Source of the DNA: Pirellula sp.
GTDB taxonomy: Bacteria > Planctomycetota > Planctomycetia > Pirellulales > Lacipirellulaceae
NCBI GenBank assembly: GCA_013822725.1
Contig: PNKX01000014.1
Location: 62,001-126,000 of the forward strand
Length of the DNA stretch: 64,000 bases
Direction: 5' to 3'
Part shown: positions 54,486 to 63,379 of the stretch, piece after piece
Position numbering within the stretch: position 1 is the first letter of the stretch
How the letters are laid out: each line of letters begins with the position of its first letter
Notes under the pieces: model-generated
Database searches by the model: none
What the model was told of the DNA's origin: nothing
The model's input: only the letters and a program-made list of their open reading frames with translations
Program-made: the position numbers and the translations under genes

Positions 54486-55015
54486 TCGCTGCAGATCCTT
54501 GATAGATGCTGAGTGAGCAGTCAACGGCCGACGGGATGGCGTTTCAATTGAGCATTGTACTCGCCACGGCGGCGAGGATTGGCGTCGAGCGGTTCTCAAC
54601 TGAAGCCAACCGTTCCGCACTTCGGAGAGGCGATTGATTCGCTATTTATTTCTCACGTTCATCACGCTGTTTGTCGAGGCGTCACGGCTTTTTTAGCGAC
54701 TCGCTACCGCGAAATTGAGTGATGAAGAGTGCGATAATTCACCTGGAACGCGCTAGATTTGTCGATGGTTTTCACACCAGCTTGAGAAATTTAACAGCGC
54801 TTAATTACATCATTTTTAATTGACTTTCCGGCGGTCGTCATCGATCATCAAAGAAGCGGGTCTGGTCATAGCAACAAAGAGGCGGCACCTCTTCATTCGC
54901 TGCGTCGCAGCCCCGCGGGATCAACAGCGTCACCCCGACGTTTTTCTGGTTGGTCTCGAAAGCCGTTCGGCAACGGACCTCTTTTTCTCCACATCTTGCT
55001 TCAGGAACCGACCTC
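54486..55015. other. 530-bp divergent intergenic region, partly AT-rich
   Basis: Contains no gene that I can support. The segment 54640-54830 is unusually A/T-rich for this genome (runs such as TTTTTTAG and CATTTTTAATTGAC). The upstream promoters of the two flanking genes should lie here. Confidence 0.35.
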
Positions 55016-55930
55016 ATGAAGATTGTGTTAAAGTACTTGTTCGCCGTGACGGCGCTCGTTGCGGGAATGGGGGGCGTCGAAGCTCGCGCCGTCTCGCTCA
55101 GCTACGTCGGCAGCGACTATGATCTGACGAACCTTTTCCCAGGCGGCTCGACCCCTTATGTCGTCGCACCGTGGCGGAGCAACTACCACGTTAAACCGCT
55201 GGATGCCGACGGGAATAACGTCTACGGCTCGGCAGGTTACGCCCTTTTCGGCACGCGTTTCGATTATCCCAACGCGAATGCCACTGGCGGCAACGCGTTC
55301 GTCAATCCGATCGACAACGCGGTCTACCCAAACATTATCAACCTGCCGAGCTTTGTGAGCAGTTCGCAGATTCTGTCGAGCCGCAAGGCAGGCGGCTGGG
55401 CCTACTCCCTGATCGACGACCCGCAACTCACCAATGGCGTTCGCGATTGGAACTGGGGCGACACGCAGACTCCCGCATCGAGCGGCCAGGCGCCCTATGT
55501 GAAGATGGGCATCCTCGACGGGACGGGAACAATTACCGGCAACGACCCTGCGGTAGCGCCGGCTGAACGGTGGGGCTTCGAAGTCGGCGCCGGCGCGCCA
55601 GCGAAGTTCCGCGTCAGCGTCATGACAGATGGCCTCGACTCGACGATCTGGGCCCCTACGGAAGTGTTGATGCAACAAAGCTCGGGCGGAGTTCCAGTCG
55701 GCGCTCCCGTGACGACCGGAACCGTTACGCGCAACCGGTTCGTTGACATGCATGTGTTCGAAATCAACGGCGCTCAAGCTGGCGAACAGTTCGTCTTCAT
55801 GGTGCGCGGCCAAGGGGGCGGCAGCGCGGGCGTCGCTGGATTTGCGTTCGACGTCGTCGTTCCCGAGCCGGCGACTGCCGGCATGGCGCTGGCGGCAACG
55901 GTATTTGCCGTCGGGCGTCGCCGTCGGTAG
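55016..55930 (+). CDS. PEP-CTERM protein (paralogue C)
   Basis: A 304-residue exported protein. The signal peptide (YLFAVTALVAGMGGVEARA) is followed by a beta-rich domain of about 240 residues (VSLSYVGSDYDLTNLFPGG, GSAGYALFGTRFDYPNANATGG, VSSSQ, RKAGGWAYSLIDDP) and the PEP-CTERM signal (VVPEPATAGMALAATVFAVG plus Arg). It is clearly homologous to the 56342 gene; it lacks a dockerin module. ATG 55016 is supported by AGGAAC upstream. No ligand can be predicted. Confidence 0.78.
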   Translation: MKIVLKYLFAVTALVAGMGGVEARAVSLSYVGSDYDLTNLFPGGSTPYVVAPWRSNYHVKPLDADGNNVYGSAGYALFGTRFDYPNANATGGNAFVNPIDNAVYPNIINLPSFVSSSQILSSRKAGGWAYSLIDDPQLTNGVRDWNWGDTQTPASSGQAPYVKMGILDGTGTITGNDPAVAPAERWGFEVGAGAPAKFRVSVMTDGLDSTIWAPTEVLMQQSSGGVPVGAPVTTGTVTRNRFVDMHVFEINGAQAGEQFVFMVRGQGGGSAGVAGFAFDVVVPEPATAGMALAATVFAVGRRRR

Positions 55931-56070
55931 TTAGTGCGGGGCAATGTTAGAGGCGATCAATCGGAGAGGCGGCGAAGTTGGGGGCCAGCCGCCTCTCCGT
56001 ATGATTTGCGACAGAGATCGGAACGAGAGTTAGAAGGAACAGAACGAACGGATTGGAACAAGGAGCAGGC

Positions 56071-56261
56071 ATGCGTTTACAAGCCTTACGATTCCGGCTG
56101 GTTTCACGTTGGTGGAACTGTTGGTCGTTATCGCCATTATCGGCGTGATGAGAGCGTTGCTGCTGCCGGCGGTGCAGGCGGCGCGGCGATCAACGAACAA
56201 TTCATCCCCGCCCAAATACATCTCAGCGTCGCAACTTGGAATTGAAATCGCACCAGGATAG
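56071..56261 (+). pseudogene. Decayed DUF1559-type pseudopilin (frameshifted, truncated)
   Basis: ATG 56071 is preceded by AAGGAG at good spacing and encodes MRLQALRFR. The reading frame must then shift near 56090 to give the prepilin signal [16 protein letters not shown], then [13 protein letters not shown], which ends at TAG 56259-56261. Intact DUF1559 proteins are about 300 residues and share this start, so this is a broken remnant. It sits between two PEP-CTERM paralogues. Confidence 0.8.
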
Positions 56262-56341
56262 GCGATGGAACATGACTTTGAATTGAGCTCAAAATAATTA
56301 GCCAGAACAGCGTTGCTCCATTTTTTACGAAGAGGTGTGTT

Positions 56342-57508
56342 ATGAAATCGAGACGGAATGGTTGGATCCGCGGCGTTTTGTCGCTGTTAGGCGCGGCATG
56401 GCTCTCGTCATCAGCCGGTGCGGTGTCGTTAAACTATGCAGGCTCTCAGGCGAATTTGGACAACGGCTACTATTCAGGCGGGGAGCTTCCATACACGACT
56501 TCGTACTGGCGCAGTGACGACGATCATAATATCTACGCCGCATCGACCGAATCTCCCAACCGCTACTATGGTACGGCTGGCTACGCGTTGTTTGCCACGA
56601 CCTTTAGCTATCCCGACGCGAATGTCATTGGCGGTAATGCATATCTCAATCCTGACGGGAGCAATCCTCTTTATCCGAACCTCATCGACCTTCCGGAGTG
56701 GGTGTCGAGTTCGCAGCCTTTGGCGACGCGAATGGCTGGCGGCTGGGGCTTTTCGCTGATCGACGACCCCGTGTTGCAGCACGGCATTCGCCACTGGACG
56801 TTCGATGGCGTCAATTACCCCGATGCCGGCAGCGGGGCGCCCAACACTGGGCAGAACCCATATGTAAAGATGGGCTACCTCGACGGCACCGATATTTTCG
56901 GCAACGACCCGAACCTGGCGCCTACAGGCCGTTGGGCCTTTACCGTCGGCGCCAATGCGCCGGAAGCGTTTCGTATCGGCGTGATTACCGGAGGAAGCGA
57001 TAGCGAGAACTTTGTACCGGCTCAGGTCTATCTTCAACAGTATCAGGGAACGACGCCCGTCGGCACGCCGCTCGGCACCGGCCTGCTCGCTGATACCCTG
57101 AAGGACCGCTTCGTCGATATGCATTTCTTCGACATTATCGGCGCCCAAGAAGGCGACACCTTCGCCATCGGCGCCATGGCGGGACCAAATTCGTTTGGCA
57201 ACGCTGGTGTCGCCGGGTTCTCGTTTGACGTGCTAACGAACGTCACGGCGGATGACGCCGACTTCGACGGCAATGGGACGGTCGACGGGGCCGATTTTTT
57301 GATCTGGCAGCGAGGCTCGGGCGCCACGGGCGGGCTCAATCAAGGAGACGCGAACAACGACGGCAACGTCAACGCCGCCGATCTGGAAATCTGGAAGACT
57401 CAGTTTGGAACCGGCGCTGCCATCGGGGCGATTGGCGCTGTTCCCGAACCAGCAGCCGTCATGCTGCTTGCCATCGGGATCTGCGGGATCGCTCGTTTCC
57501 GCAAGTAA
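56342..57508 (+). CDS. PEP-CTERM protein with dockerin module (paralogue D)
   Basis: A 388-residue exported protein. The N-terminal signal is followed by the same beta-rich domain as paralogue C (SLNYAGSQANLDNGYYSGGE, GTAGYALFATTFSYPDANVIGG, GGWGFSLIDDP, YVKMGYLDGT). A full dockerin-like pair (DFDGNGTVDGADFLIWQRGS and DANNDGNVNAADLEIWKTQF) and PEP-CTERM (AVPEPAAVMLLAIGICGI, RFRK) close it. The dockerin pair is absent in paralogue C, so the two have exchanged or lost modules. A strong terminator follows. Confidence 0.82.
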   Translation: MKSRRNGWIRGVLSLLGAAWLSSSAGAVSLNYAGSQANLDNGYYSGGELPYTTSYWRSDDDHNIYAASTESPNRYYGTAGYALFATTFSYPDANVIGGNAYLNPDGSNPLYPNLIDLPEWVSSSQPLATRMAGGWGFSLIDDPVLQHGIRHWTFDGVNYPDAGSGAPNTGQNPYVKMGYLDGTDIFGNDPNLAPTGRWAFTVGANAPEAFRIGVITGGSDSENFVPAQVYLQQYQGTTPVGTPLGTGLLADTLKDRFVDMHFFDIIGAQEGDTFAIGAMAGPNSFGNAGVAGFSFDVLTNVTADDADFDGNGTVDGADFLIWQRGSGATGGLNQGDANNDGNVNAADLEIWKTQFGTGAAIGAIGAVPEPAAVMLLAIGICGIARFRK

Positions 57509-57544
57509 CGCTCAAGTCGCGTTCTAAGCGAAGTGAAATCGCTA

Positions 57545-57583
57545 GCCGCTGAGGAAGCAATTCCTCAGCGGCTTTACTTTTTT
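57545..57583 (+). terminator. Rho-independent terminator
   Basis: A 12-bp perfect stem (GCCGCTGAGGAA, loop GCAA, reverse complement to 57572), followed by a T-rich tract TTTACTTTTTT. It closes paralogue D. Confidence 0.92.
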
Positions 57584-57655
57584 GCGTTGTCGTGCAATCG
57601 CTTAGATAACGGCCAGACGTTGGGAGATCGGTGTGAATAACGATGCCAGTCGGTT

Positions 57656-58471
57656 ATGCTGTCGCACGCCATGCGACGCATTCACTTCGAGCTAACTGAT
57701 TCGACGAATACCCAAGCGAGGTTGCTTGCCGCCTCGTACCCAGGCGAGCGGCTACTGGTCACGGCGGCGGAGCAAACCGCGGGACGAGGTCGCCTGGGTC
57801 GCCAATGGGTCAGCCCCCGCGGCGGCGCGTGGTTGACGATCGCTTGGCCGATGCGGTTGGCGCCGGCGGCCTATCGCGCCGCGTCGTTGGCGGCTGTCGT
57901 TGGCGTGCGACGGGCGCTTGTCGAGCTACTCACCCGCGGCATGCCGGCCGAGGCGACTGGGTTCGCCCCGCGGCCGCTCATCAAGTGGCCGAACGACCTG
58001 CTCATCGACGACGCCAAGGTCGTCGGCATTCTGTGCGAGCAGTCGCTGGGCAGCGTTTCGAACGGGAACATCATCTACGTCGGCATTGGCGTCAACGTCG
58101 CCTTTGATCAATCATTGTTGGATGAACCGATCGGCGGCGAGAAACTACGGCAACGCGCGACGACGTTGTCGAACGCCGCCGGCCGTGTGATCGCAGTGGA
58201 CGACGTGATCGAACTCGTCAGCGCGGAAGCGGCGGCCGCGCTGGAACAACTCGAGGCGCGCGGTTTCGCTGGCGCAGCCCCTGCTGGGCGACCATCGCTC
58301 CTCGACGAACTGCGCGAATCGCTCGCATACGTCGGAAGCAAGCGGACATGGCTTTCCCCGCGAGGCGAGATCAACGGCGTTATCGTCGGCGTCGATGACG
58401 ACGGGCGATTGTTGCTCGACGACGGCCAGAGCGTTACGGCGTGCGACGCCGGTGAGCTCAGCGGCGCTTAA
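57656..58471 (+). CDS. birA: Biotin--[acetyl-CoA-carboxylase] ligase
   Basis: A 271-residue BirA without the N-terminal DNA-binding domain. The catalytic core has TAGRGRLGRQWVSPRGG (biotinyl-AMP loop), IKWPNDLLID and VGIGVNV. It activates biotin and attaches it to the acetyl-CoA carboxylase carrier. The start may be 57656 or the ATG at 57671; neither has a strong ribosome-binding site. It is preceded by a terminator and followed by the fucose-isomerase-like gene, so it is probably monocistronic or its first gene. Confidence 0.92.
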   Translation: MLSHAMRRIHFELTDSTNTQARLLAASYPGERLLVTAAEQTAGRGRLGRQWVSPRGGAWLTIAWPMRLAPAAYRAASLAAVVGVRRALVELLTRGMPAEATGFAPRPLIKWPNDLLIDDAKVVGILCEQSLGSVSNGNIIYVGIGVNVAFDQSLLDEPIGGEKLRQRATTLSNAAGRVIAVDDVIELVSAEAAAALEQLEARGFAGAAPAGRPSLLDELRESLAYVGSKRTWLSPRGEINGVIVGVDDDGRLLLDDGQSVTACDAGELSGA

Positions 58472-58615
58472 ATCGCGGCGTCTTTGACGTTGCGGTTCGG
58501 TGCAGGAAGGTGGGGCCGGAAGTCGCTGTCAGCCCGCGCTCCTCCGTGGCAGCGCCGTCGCCAGTCGCTACAATGTGCGGTCTTAGCACATTTCTTCTCC
58601 TCGGCGACAATCAAT

Positions 58616-60223
58616 ATGGCTTCTCGCGACGTGCTGCTGCTGGCCAGCGGCGACCAACGACTTTCCGCCAATCAGAACTGCTGGGCTGCCCAGCGCGAGA
58701 TGGAGGAGCGGCTTGCCGCGGCGGTGGCGTCGCTCGGCTATTCGCTCCGCAGGGCTCATCCCTACAAGGAAGCGGAGCGACACGGCTTCCTCGCCAGCCA
58801 ACGCGAAGGGATGGAGACCTTTCGTTCGATTCCGCCCGACGCGCCGATCATCGTCGCCGAAGCAGTGTGGCAGTATTCGCATCACGTTCTCGCGGGATTG
58901 ACGACGCATCGCGGGCCGATTCTTACCGTTGCGAACTGGTCGGGGCAGTGGCCCGGGCTGGTCGGTATGCTGAACCTGAACGCTTCGCTAACCAAAGCGG
59001 GGGTCGACTACTCGACGCTCTGGAGCGAGGAGTTTAGTGACGACTATTTCACAAGTCGGCTGAAGTCGTGGCTGGAGACTGGAGCATGCGCGCACCAACT
59101 GGAGCACGTGTACACACTGCCAGCGGGGTCGCTGAAGGGCGACGCCGCCGAGACGGGGCGCCGGCTGGCGGAGGAACTGCGCCGCGACAAGGCGATTATG
59201 GGGGTGTTCGACGAGGGGTGCATGGGAATGTTTAACGCGATCATTCCCGACCATCTGTTGCACCGAACCGGCGTGTTCAAGGAACGGCTCAGCCAATCGG
59301 CACTCTACTACGAGTCCATCCAAGTCCCTCCCGTCGACGCGAAGGCGGTCTACGACTGGCTCCGCGAGCGTGGCATGCGGTTCCATTTCGGCGTCGACGG
59401 GGCCTCCGAATTAACCCAGGAGCAAGTCTTCCGCCAGTGCCGGATGTATGTCGCCGCGGTCCGACTCGCCGACGACTTCGGCTGCAGCCTCATCGGCATC
59501 CAGTATCAGCAGGGGCTCAAAGATCTTCTGCCTGCGAGCGATCTGGTCGAAGGGACGCTCAACAACACCGATCGCCCGCCGGTTCGCAGTCGCGACGGCA
59601 GCCGCGAACTATTCGCCGGCGAACCGGTCGTTCACTTCAATGAAGTCGATGAGTGCGCCGGCCTCGACGGACTGATCACCTACCGCGTTCAGCGAGCACT
59701 GGGTCAGCCGGTGGAAAGCACGCTCCACGACATTCGATGGGGAGACGTTGATCGCAGCGGGACGGTCGACGGTTACGTCTGGGTACTGCTCATCAGCGGA
59801 GCGGCGCCGCCGGCGCACTTTATCGGCGGGTGGGCCGGGGCCGAAGGGTTCCGCCAGCCGGCGATGTATTTCCCCAGCGGCGGCAGCACTTTGCGCGGCG
59901 TTTCTCGACCGGGCGAGATCGTCTGGTCGCGGATCTACGTGGCCGACGACGCCCTGCACATGGATCTCGGCCGCGGCACGGTGGTCGAGTTGCCCGCCGA
60001 GGAGACCGAGCGCCGCTGGCAGGCGACGACCTACCAGTGGCCGATCATGCACGCCCAACTTCATGGCGTGAGTCGTGACCAACTGATGGCGAAGCATCAG
60101 TCGAATCACATTCAAGTCGTTTACGGTGACGACGCTGCGGCGGCGGATCGGACGCTGGCCGCGAAGGCTGCGATGGCGCTGGAGTTGGGGATTCGAGTGA
60201 ATTTGTGCGGCGTTGCCCTCTGA
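58616..60223 (+). CDS. L-fucose/L-arabinose isomerase-like protein
   Basis: A 535-residue protein resembling the L-fucose isomerase / arabinose isomerase fold. The N-terminal part ([39 protein letters not shown]) and the central acidic segment ([18 protein letters not shown], plus [10 protein letters not shown]) match the metal-coordinating regions. It probably converts aldose to ketose, but divergence prevents naming the sugar. ATG 58616 is chosen because the 44 upstream residues are non-family sequence. It lies downstream of birA on the same strand with a 144-bp gap. No other fucose-pathway genes are visible in the window. Confidence 0.7.
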   Translation: MASRDVLLLASGDQRLSANQNCWAAQREMEERLAAAVASLGYSLRRAHPYKEAERHGFLASQREGMETFRSIPPDAPIIVAEAVWQYSHHVLAGLTTHRGPILTVANWSGQWPGLVGMLNLNASLTKAGVDYSTLWSEEFSDDYFTSRLKSWLETGACAHQLEHVYTLPAGSLKGDAAETGRRLAEELRRDKAIMGVFDEGCMGMFNAIIPDHLLHRTGVFKERLSQSALYYESIQVPPVDAKAVYDWLRERGMRFHFGVDGASELTQEQVFRQCRMYVAAVRLADDFGCSLIGIQYQQGLKDLLPASDLVEGTLNNTDRPPVRSRDGSRELFAGEPVVHFNEVDECAGLDGLITYRVQRALGQPVESTLHDIRWGDVDRSGTVDGYVWVLLISGAAPPAHFIGGWAGAEGFRQPAMYFPSGGSTLRGVSRPGEIVWSRIYVADDALHMDLGRGTVVELPAEETERRWQATTYQWPIMHAQLHGVSRDQLMAKHQSNHIQVVYGDDAAAADRTLAAKAAMALELGIRVNLCGVAL

Positions 60224-60239
60224 CCTGTCGCCGACCTTT

Positions 60240-60324
60240 CAACCCTCCGGTTCCGCCGGGTTTAGCGCATCGAGGGACGACGCACACCTGCTGGTAACCT
60301 ACCCCCCGGCGGACCCTGAGGTTG
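60240..60324. repeat. GGCTCCGCC-family palindrome overlapping a coding 3' end
   Basis: The left arm CAACCCTCCGGTTCCGCCGG (60240-60259) and the right arm CCCCCCGGCGGACCC-TGAGGTTG (60302-60324) are imperfectly complementary. The right arm provides the last residues (TTSGSAGG) and stop of the response regulator gene on the minus strand. Confidence 0.75.
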
Positions 60325-60940
60325 TAGAGGGCAGGCCGAGTTCGATCGCGATCGCGATCAGTTGCGGGAACGTGTCGGCGCCGAACTTCTGCATGATTCG
60401 CGCGCGGCGGTTTTCGACGGTGCGGCGGCTGACGTTGAGGTCGTCGGAGATCTGCCGATGGTCGCACCCTTGAACCAGCATTTCGAGAACTTGACGTTCG
60501 CGCGGGCTGAGCTCATGGAGCCGCGCGATGAGTTCTTGGCGTCGATGATACGCGGCCCGCTGGACGGCGTCGCGAGCGAAGGCGGCATGAACTGACTCCC
60601 ACAGAGTCGTTTCTGAGAAGCAGTGTTTCTGCAGGTAGGCTTCGACGCCGAGCTGCATCGCGCGGACGGCGGGCGGCACGGCGTTGCAATCCGTCACCAC
60701 GATGATGGGCATCGGGATGGGGAGCAATGTTAGCGCTTCGAGAGCATCGAGCCCCGCAGCGGCAGGGGCGTGGAGCGACAAGATCACGCACCCATGCCGG
60801 CTGGCGTCGAGGGTTGCGACGTACTCGTCGAGCGAATGGAATGCGACGGGAGCGAACCCCATCGCGGCGACCATATTGACCAGCGATTCGCGCGACGCGG
60901 GGTCGTTGTCGATGATGTAAACGACGGGATGCAGATCCAC
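60299..60940 (-). CDS. FixJ-like regulator with degenerate receiver (no phospho-acceptor Asp)
   Basis: A 213-residue protein: an N-terminal receiver-like domain (about 1-120) and a C-terminal LuxR-type HTH (about 140-200, LSPRERQVLEMLVQGCDHRQISDDLNVSRRTVENRRARIM). The acidic pair is present (YIIDND), but the position of the phospho-acceptor Asp is Ser55 (VILSLHAP, compare LILDVRM in the neighbour), so phosphorylation in the classical way is impossible. GTG 60940 has AGGA at 7-base spacing; a TTG lies just upstream. The last residues come from a repeat. It may act constitutively, bind a ligand, or dimerise with the next regulator. Confidence 0.85.
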   Translation of the reverse strand: MDLHPVVYIIDNDPASRESLVNMVAAMGFAPVAFHSLDEYVATLDASRHGCVILSLHAPAAAGLDALEALTLLPIPMPIIVVTDCNAVPPAVRAMQLGVEAYLQKHCFSETTLWESVHAAFARDAVQRAAYHRRQELIARLHELSPRERQVLEMLVQGCDHRQISDDLNVSRRTVENRRARIMQKFGADTFPQLIAIAIELGLPSTTSGSAGG

Positions 60941-61203
60941 CAACGCGTCCTACGCTCTCGATCGATGCCGTTACGGCAGTAGCTGCTCGGGAAGCAACGG
61001 GCGGCAACGCCGCACGTCCCACGGCTATCGTAGCCAGCAGGCCAAGCCTCTTGTATTGACAACACCACGGGAGAGGCGTGTTTTTCCACTTGCGGGAGAG
61101 TGCAACGAGGCGTCCGCAGGTTGCCAAGAGAGTGACGCCGCCGGCTGGTATTGACGAGATGCACGGCTGCTCGGGGGCCCACTGCCGGGGGGGCAGTCGG
61201 AGG

Positions 61204-61818
61204 TCAGGTCTGAACGCCGGCTTCCATCGAGACGCGGACCAGGTCGGCGAGCGACTCAACTTCCAGCTTTTGCATGATGCGAGCGCGCCGATCCTCGACG
61301 GTCCGTCGGCTCACACCGAGACTGGCCGCAATCGACTTATTCGCCTCGCCCTGGAGCACCTGGTTGAGGACCGACCGCTCGGGAGGGGTCAACTGAGAAA
61401 AACGGCGTTCGATCGCTTCCTTCCTGTAGTACTCGTGGCGGGTGCGCGCGTCTTGGGTCAGGGCGCGTTGCACCGCCTCGAAGAGCTCCGTCTCTGAGAA
61501 GGTCTTCTGGAGAAAGTCGACGGCACCCATCCGCATCGCCCGCAGGGCGGTCGGAACCTCGGCATGTCCCGTCATGATGATGATCGCCGGGCTCAACGGG
61601 AGCTTGGAAAGCTGCTCCTGCAGGACCAACCCGCTGGTTCGTTGCATGCGGACGTCGAGAATCAGGCACCCGGGGACTTGGGGATCGAACTGATCCAGGT
61701 AGTCGTCGGCCGAGGTAAAGGTTTTCGTCCTGGCGCCCATGGACGTGATGAGCGTGGAAAGCGACTCGGCGAAGGCGGGATCGTCGTCGACGATAAAAAC
61801 AAAGGATTCGACAGACAT
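61204..61818 (-). CDS. FixJ-family response regulator
   Basis: A 204-residue response regulator with an intact receiver: acidic pair (VFIVDDDPA), phospho-acceptor Asp55 (LILDVRMQR), Thr and Lys (MTGHAEV, LQKTFSE), and a LuxR-type HTH (LTPPERSVLNQVLQGEANKSIAASLGVSRRTVEDRRARIMQKLEV). It binds DNA once phosphorylated by an unknown kinase. ATG 61818 is chosen because the 76-residue upstream extension is not family-like. It is followed 260 bp later on the same strand by the pseudo-receiver paralogue, so the two are a duplicated pair. The partner kinase is not in the window. Confidence 0.88.
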   Translation of the reverse strand: MSVESFVFIVDDDPAFAESLSTLITSMGARTKTFTSADDYLDQFDPQVPGCLILDVRMQRTSGLVLQEQLSKLPLSPAIIIMTGHAEVPTALRAMRMGAVDFLQKTFSETELFEAVQRALTQDARTRHEYYRKEAIERRFSQLTPPERSVLNQVLQGEANKSIAASLGVSRRTVEDRRARIMQKLEVESLADLVRVSMEAGVQT

Positions 61819-62606
61819 AGTATCGCTACAAGTCGGTGCATCTGGAGGGATTTTGGAGAAAAGCCGCCGGCCGAACGAGTGCTTCGTCACATTCTCATTT
61901 TCAATGACGCCAAAGCACCAAGTCAGACCAGGGGAGTCGTCGAAGCTCGATGATCGCATGGTTGGCGGAAAAGTCCAGCGATTATTGCGTTGGGGGCGGT
62001 CGGAATTATCGGCGAACAGTTTCTCGCGCGTGAAAGCGTGAGGCACGGGTGGACGACCGACGCCGCGCCGCGAAAAGTCGCCCTCGTATGGGATACGGGC
62101 GCCGGCGGCGAAGCCGATGCCATTTTGAGCAGCTGGCGAATAGCCGTAGTGGATTCACACGACGGCGAAAACAACGGGAGCGGCTGTGCATTGAGGCGGC
62201 GGACCGCCTGAATAGATAGTCAGCATTAGTGCTCGAAGCCTTCCCATTTGCGAAGGGAAATGAGTTGGCGCGTGCGCCATCCCGTCCCCATTGCACGTTT
62301 ACGCGGCTCAACGCCTGCGGCATTGCGCCGTTGTGCTCATCGGCACACCAACCTTCGCCCGGAACGGCGCGCTTCATCGAGCGGGTTTCCACAAAATCTC
62401 CTCACGCTCCTGCAATCGGAAATCTGGTTGCAAGTTAGCCCTATGTTTGGTCAGGCAAACGGGAATGCGGACGCGCCGCATCCAGTTTTCCGCAGGCGAA
62501 GTTCGCTTGTCGCTTCCCTTGAGGACGCAATGGCGAGCGTACGCACGGTCCGGCGGCAGATTCCAAACAATACAGGGCTGCGGCCATCCACTTACGGGGG
62601 CGAAAC
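61819..62606. other. 788-bp intergenic region without recognised genes
   Basis: A long non-coding region between the divergent response regulator and cheW. I see no supported gene, RNA motif or repeat of the families seen elsewhere. A weak inverted repeat (CATTT-GCGAAGGG-AAATG) is near 62250. Confidence 0.35.
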
Positions 62607-63107
62607 ATGTCGAACAGCGAGGTGAAGTTGGCGCCGCAAAGCCAACGGCAAGCCGACGCCGGCACCATTCAGGTCGTCAGCTTTCGGCTGGCGAACGAGG
62701 AGTACGGCATCGAGATCACCAAAGTCCAGGAAATCATCCTGGTCGGGGAAATCACGCGGGTGCCGCAAACGTCGCCCTACATCAAGGGGCTGATCAATTT
62801 GCGGAGTACGGTAATTCCGATCGTTGACCTGCGGTTGCGGTTCGGGATGCCGGAAGAGCCGGCCACCGACGAAACCCGCATCATGGTGATGAACGTCGGC
62901 GGCAAAACGACGGGCATCATCGTCGATGCGGTGAGCGAAGTCTTGAGGATTTCCAAGGAGCAGTTGGCTCCGCCGCCGCCGACTGTCTCGGGGTTGGGCC
63001 GCGACTATCTCACAGGACTCGCGAAGCTCGAGAAGCGGCTGCTGATTCTGCTCGACGTCGATCGGTTGCTGTCGGACGTATCGGCAGCGACACAAATGGT
63101 GGCGTAA
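62607..63107 (+). CDS. cheW: Chemotaxis coupling protein CheW (second copy)
   Basis: A 166-residue CheW domain (VSFRLANEEYGIEITKVQEI, IKGLINLRSTVIPIVDLRLRFG). Similar in layout to the copy at 46901 but clearly distinct. Its downstream neighbour is a PAS receptor, so it probably feeds a separate receptor array while sharing CheA. The start ATG 62607 has a GGGGGC stretch upstream. It is closed by a hairpin cluster. Confidence 0.92.
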   Translation: MSNSEVKLAPQSQRQADAGTIQVVSFRLANEEYGIEITKVQEIILVGEITRVPQTSPYIKGLINLRSTVIPIVDLRLRFGMPEEPATDETRIMVMNVGGKTTGIIVDAVSEVLRISKEQLAPPPPTVSGLGRDYLTGLAKLEKRLLILLDVDRLLSDVSAATQMVA

Positions 63108-63146
63108 CCGCGCTAATAGACGCGTGAGGACCCAATGCGTCTATAA

Positions 63147-63342
63147 GCCCCGAAGGGGCGGAAGAAAATAGCCAGGGGCGTAAGCCCCTGGTCGCCAGGG
63201 AGAGGCGGAATCGAAGCCCCGGAGGGGCGACAGAGATATTGAAGTTACACGCACTGTCGCCCCTCGCGGGGCTCAAGAGCAACACGACGTCCATCACCAG
63301 GGGCTGACGCCCCTGGCTAATGACTTTCGCCCCTCCGGGGCT
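63147..63342. repeat. Cluster of six CCCCxxAGGGG-type hairpins
   Basis: Short palindromes in series: GCCCCGAAGGGGC (63147-63160), CCAGGGGCGTAAGCCCCTGG (63172-63191), AGCCCCGGAGGGGCG (63215-63229), GCCCCTCGCGGGGC (63258-63271), CCAGGGGCTGACGCCCCTGG (63297-63316) and GCCCCTCCGGGGC (63329-63341). Adjacent members are mutually complementary, so the whole region can fold into one long structure. It fills the gap between cheW and the receptor gene. Confidence 0.7.
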
Positions 63343-63379
63343 CATTACAAAAAACCAATCCCCAACTAAAGGAATTTCC

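Noticed and set aside
61819-62046. 76-residue N-terminal extension of the FixJ-family regulator
   Set aside because: The extension has no family similarity and the receiver begins properly at ATG 61818.
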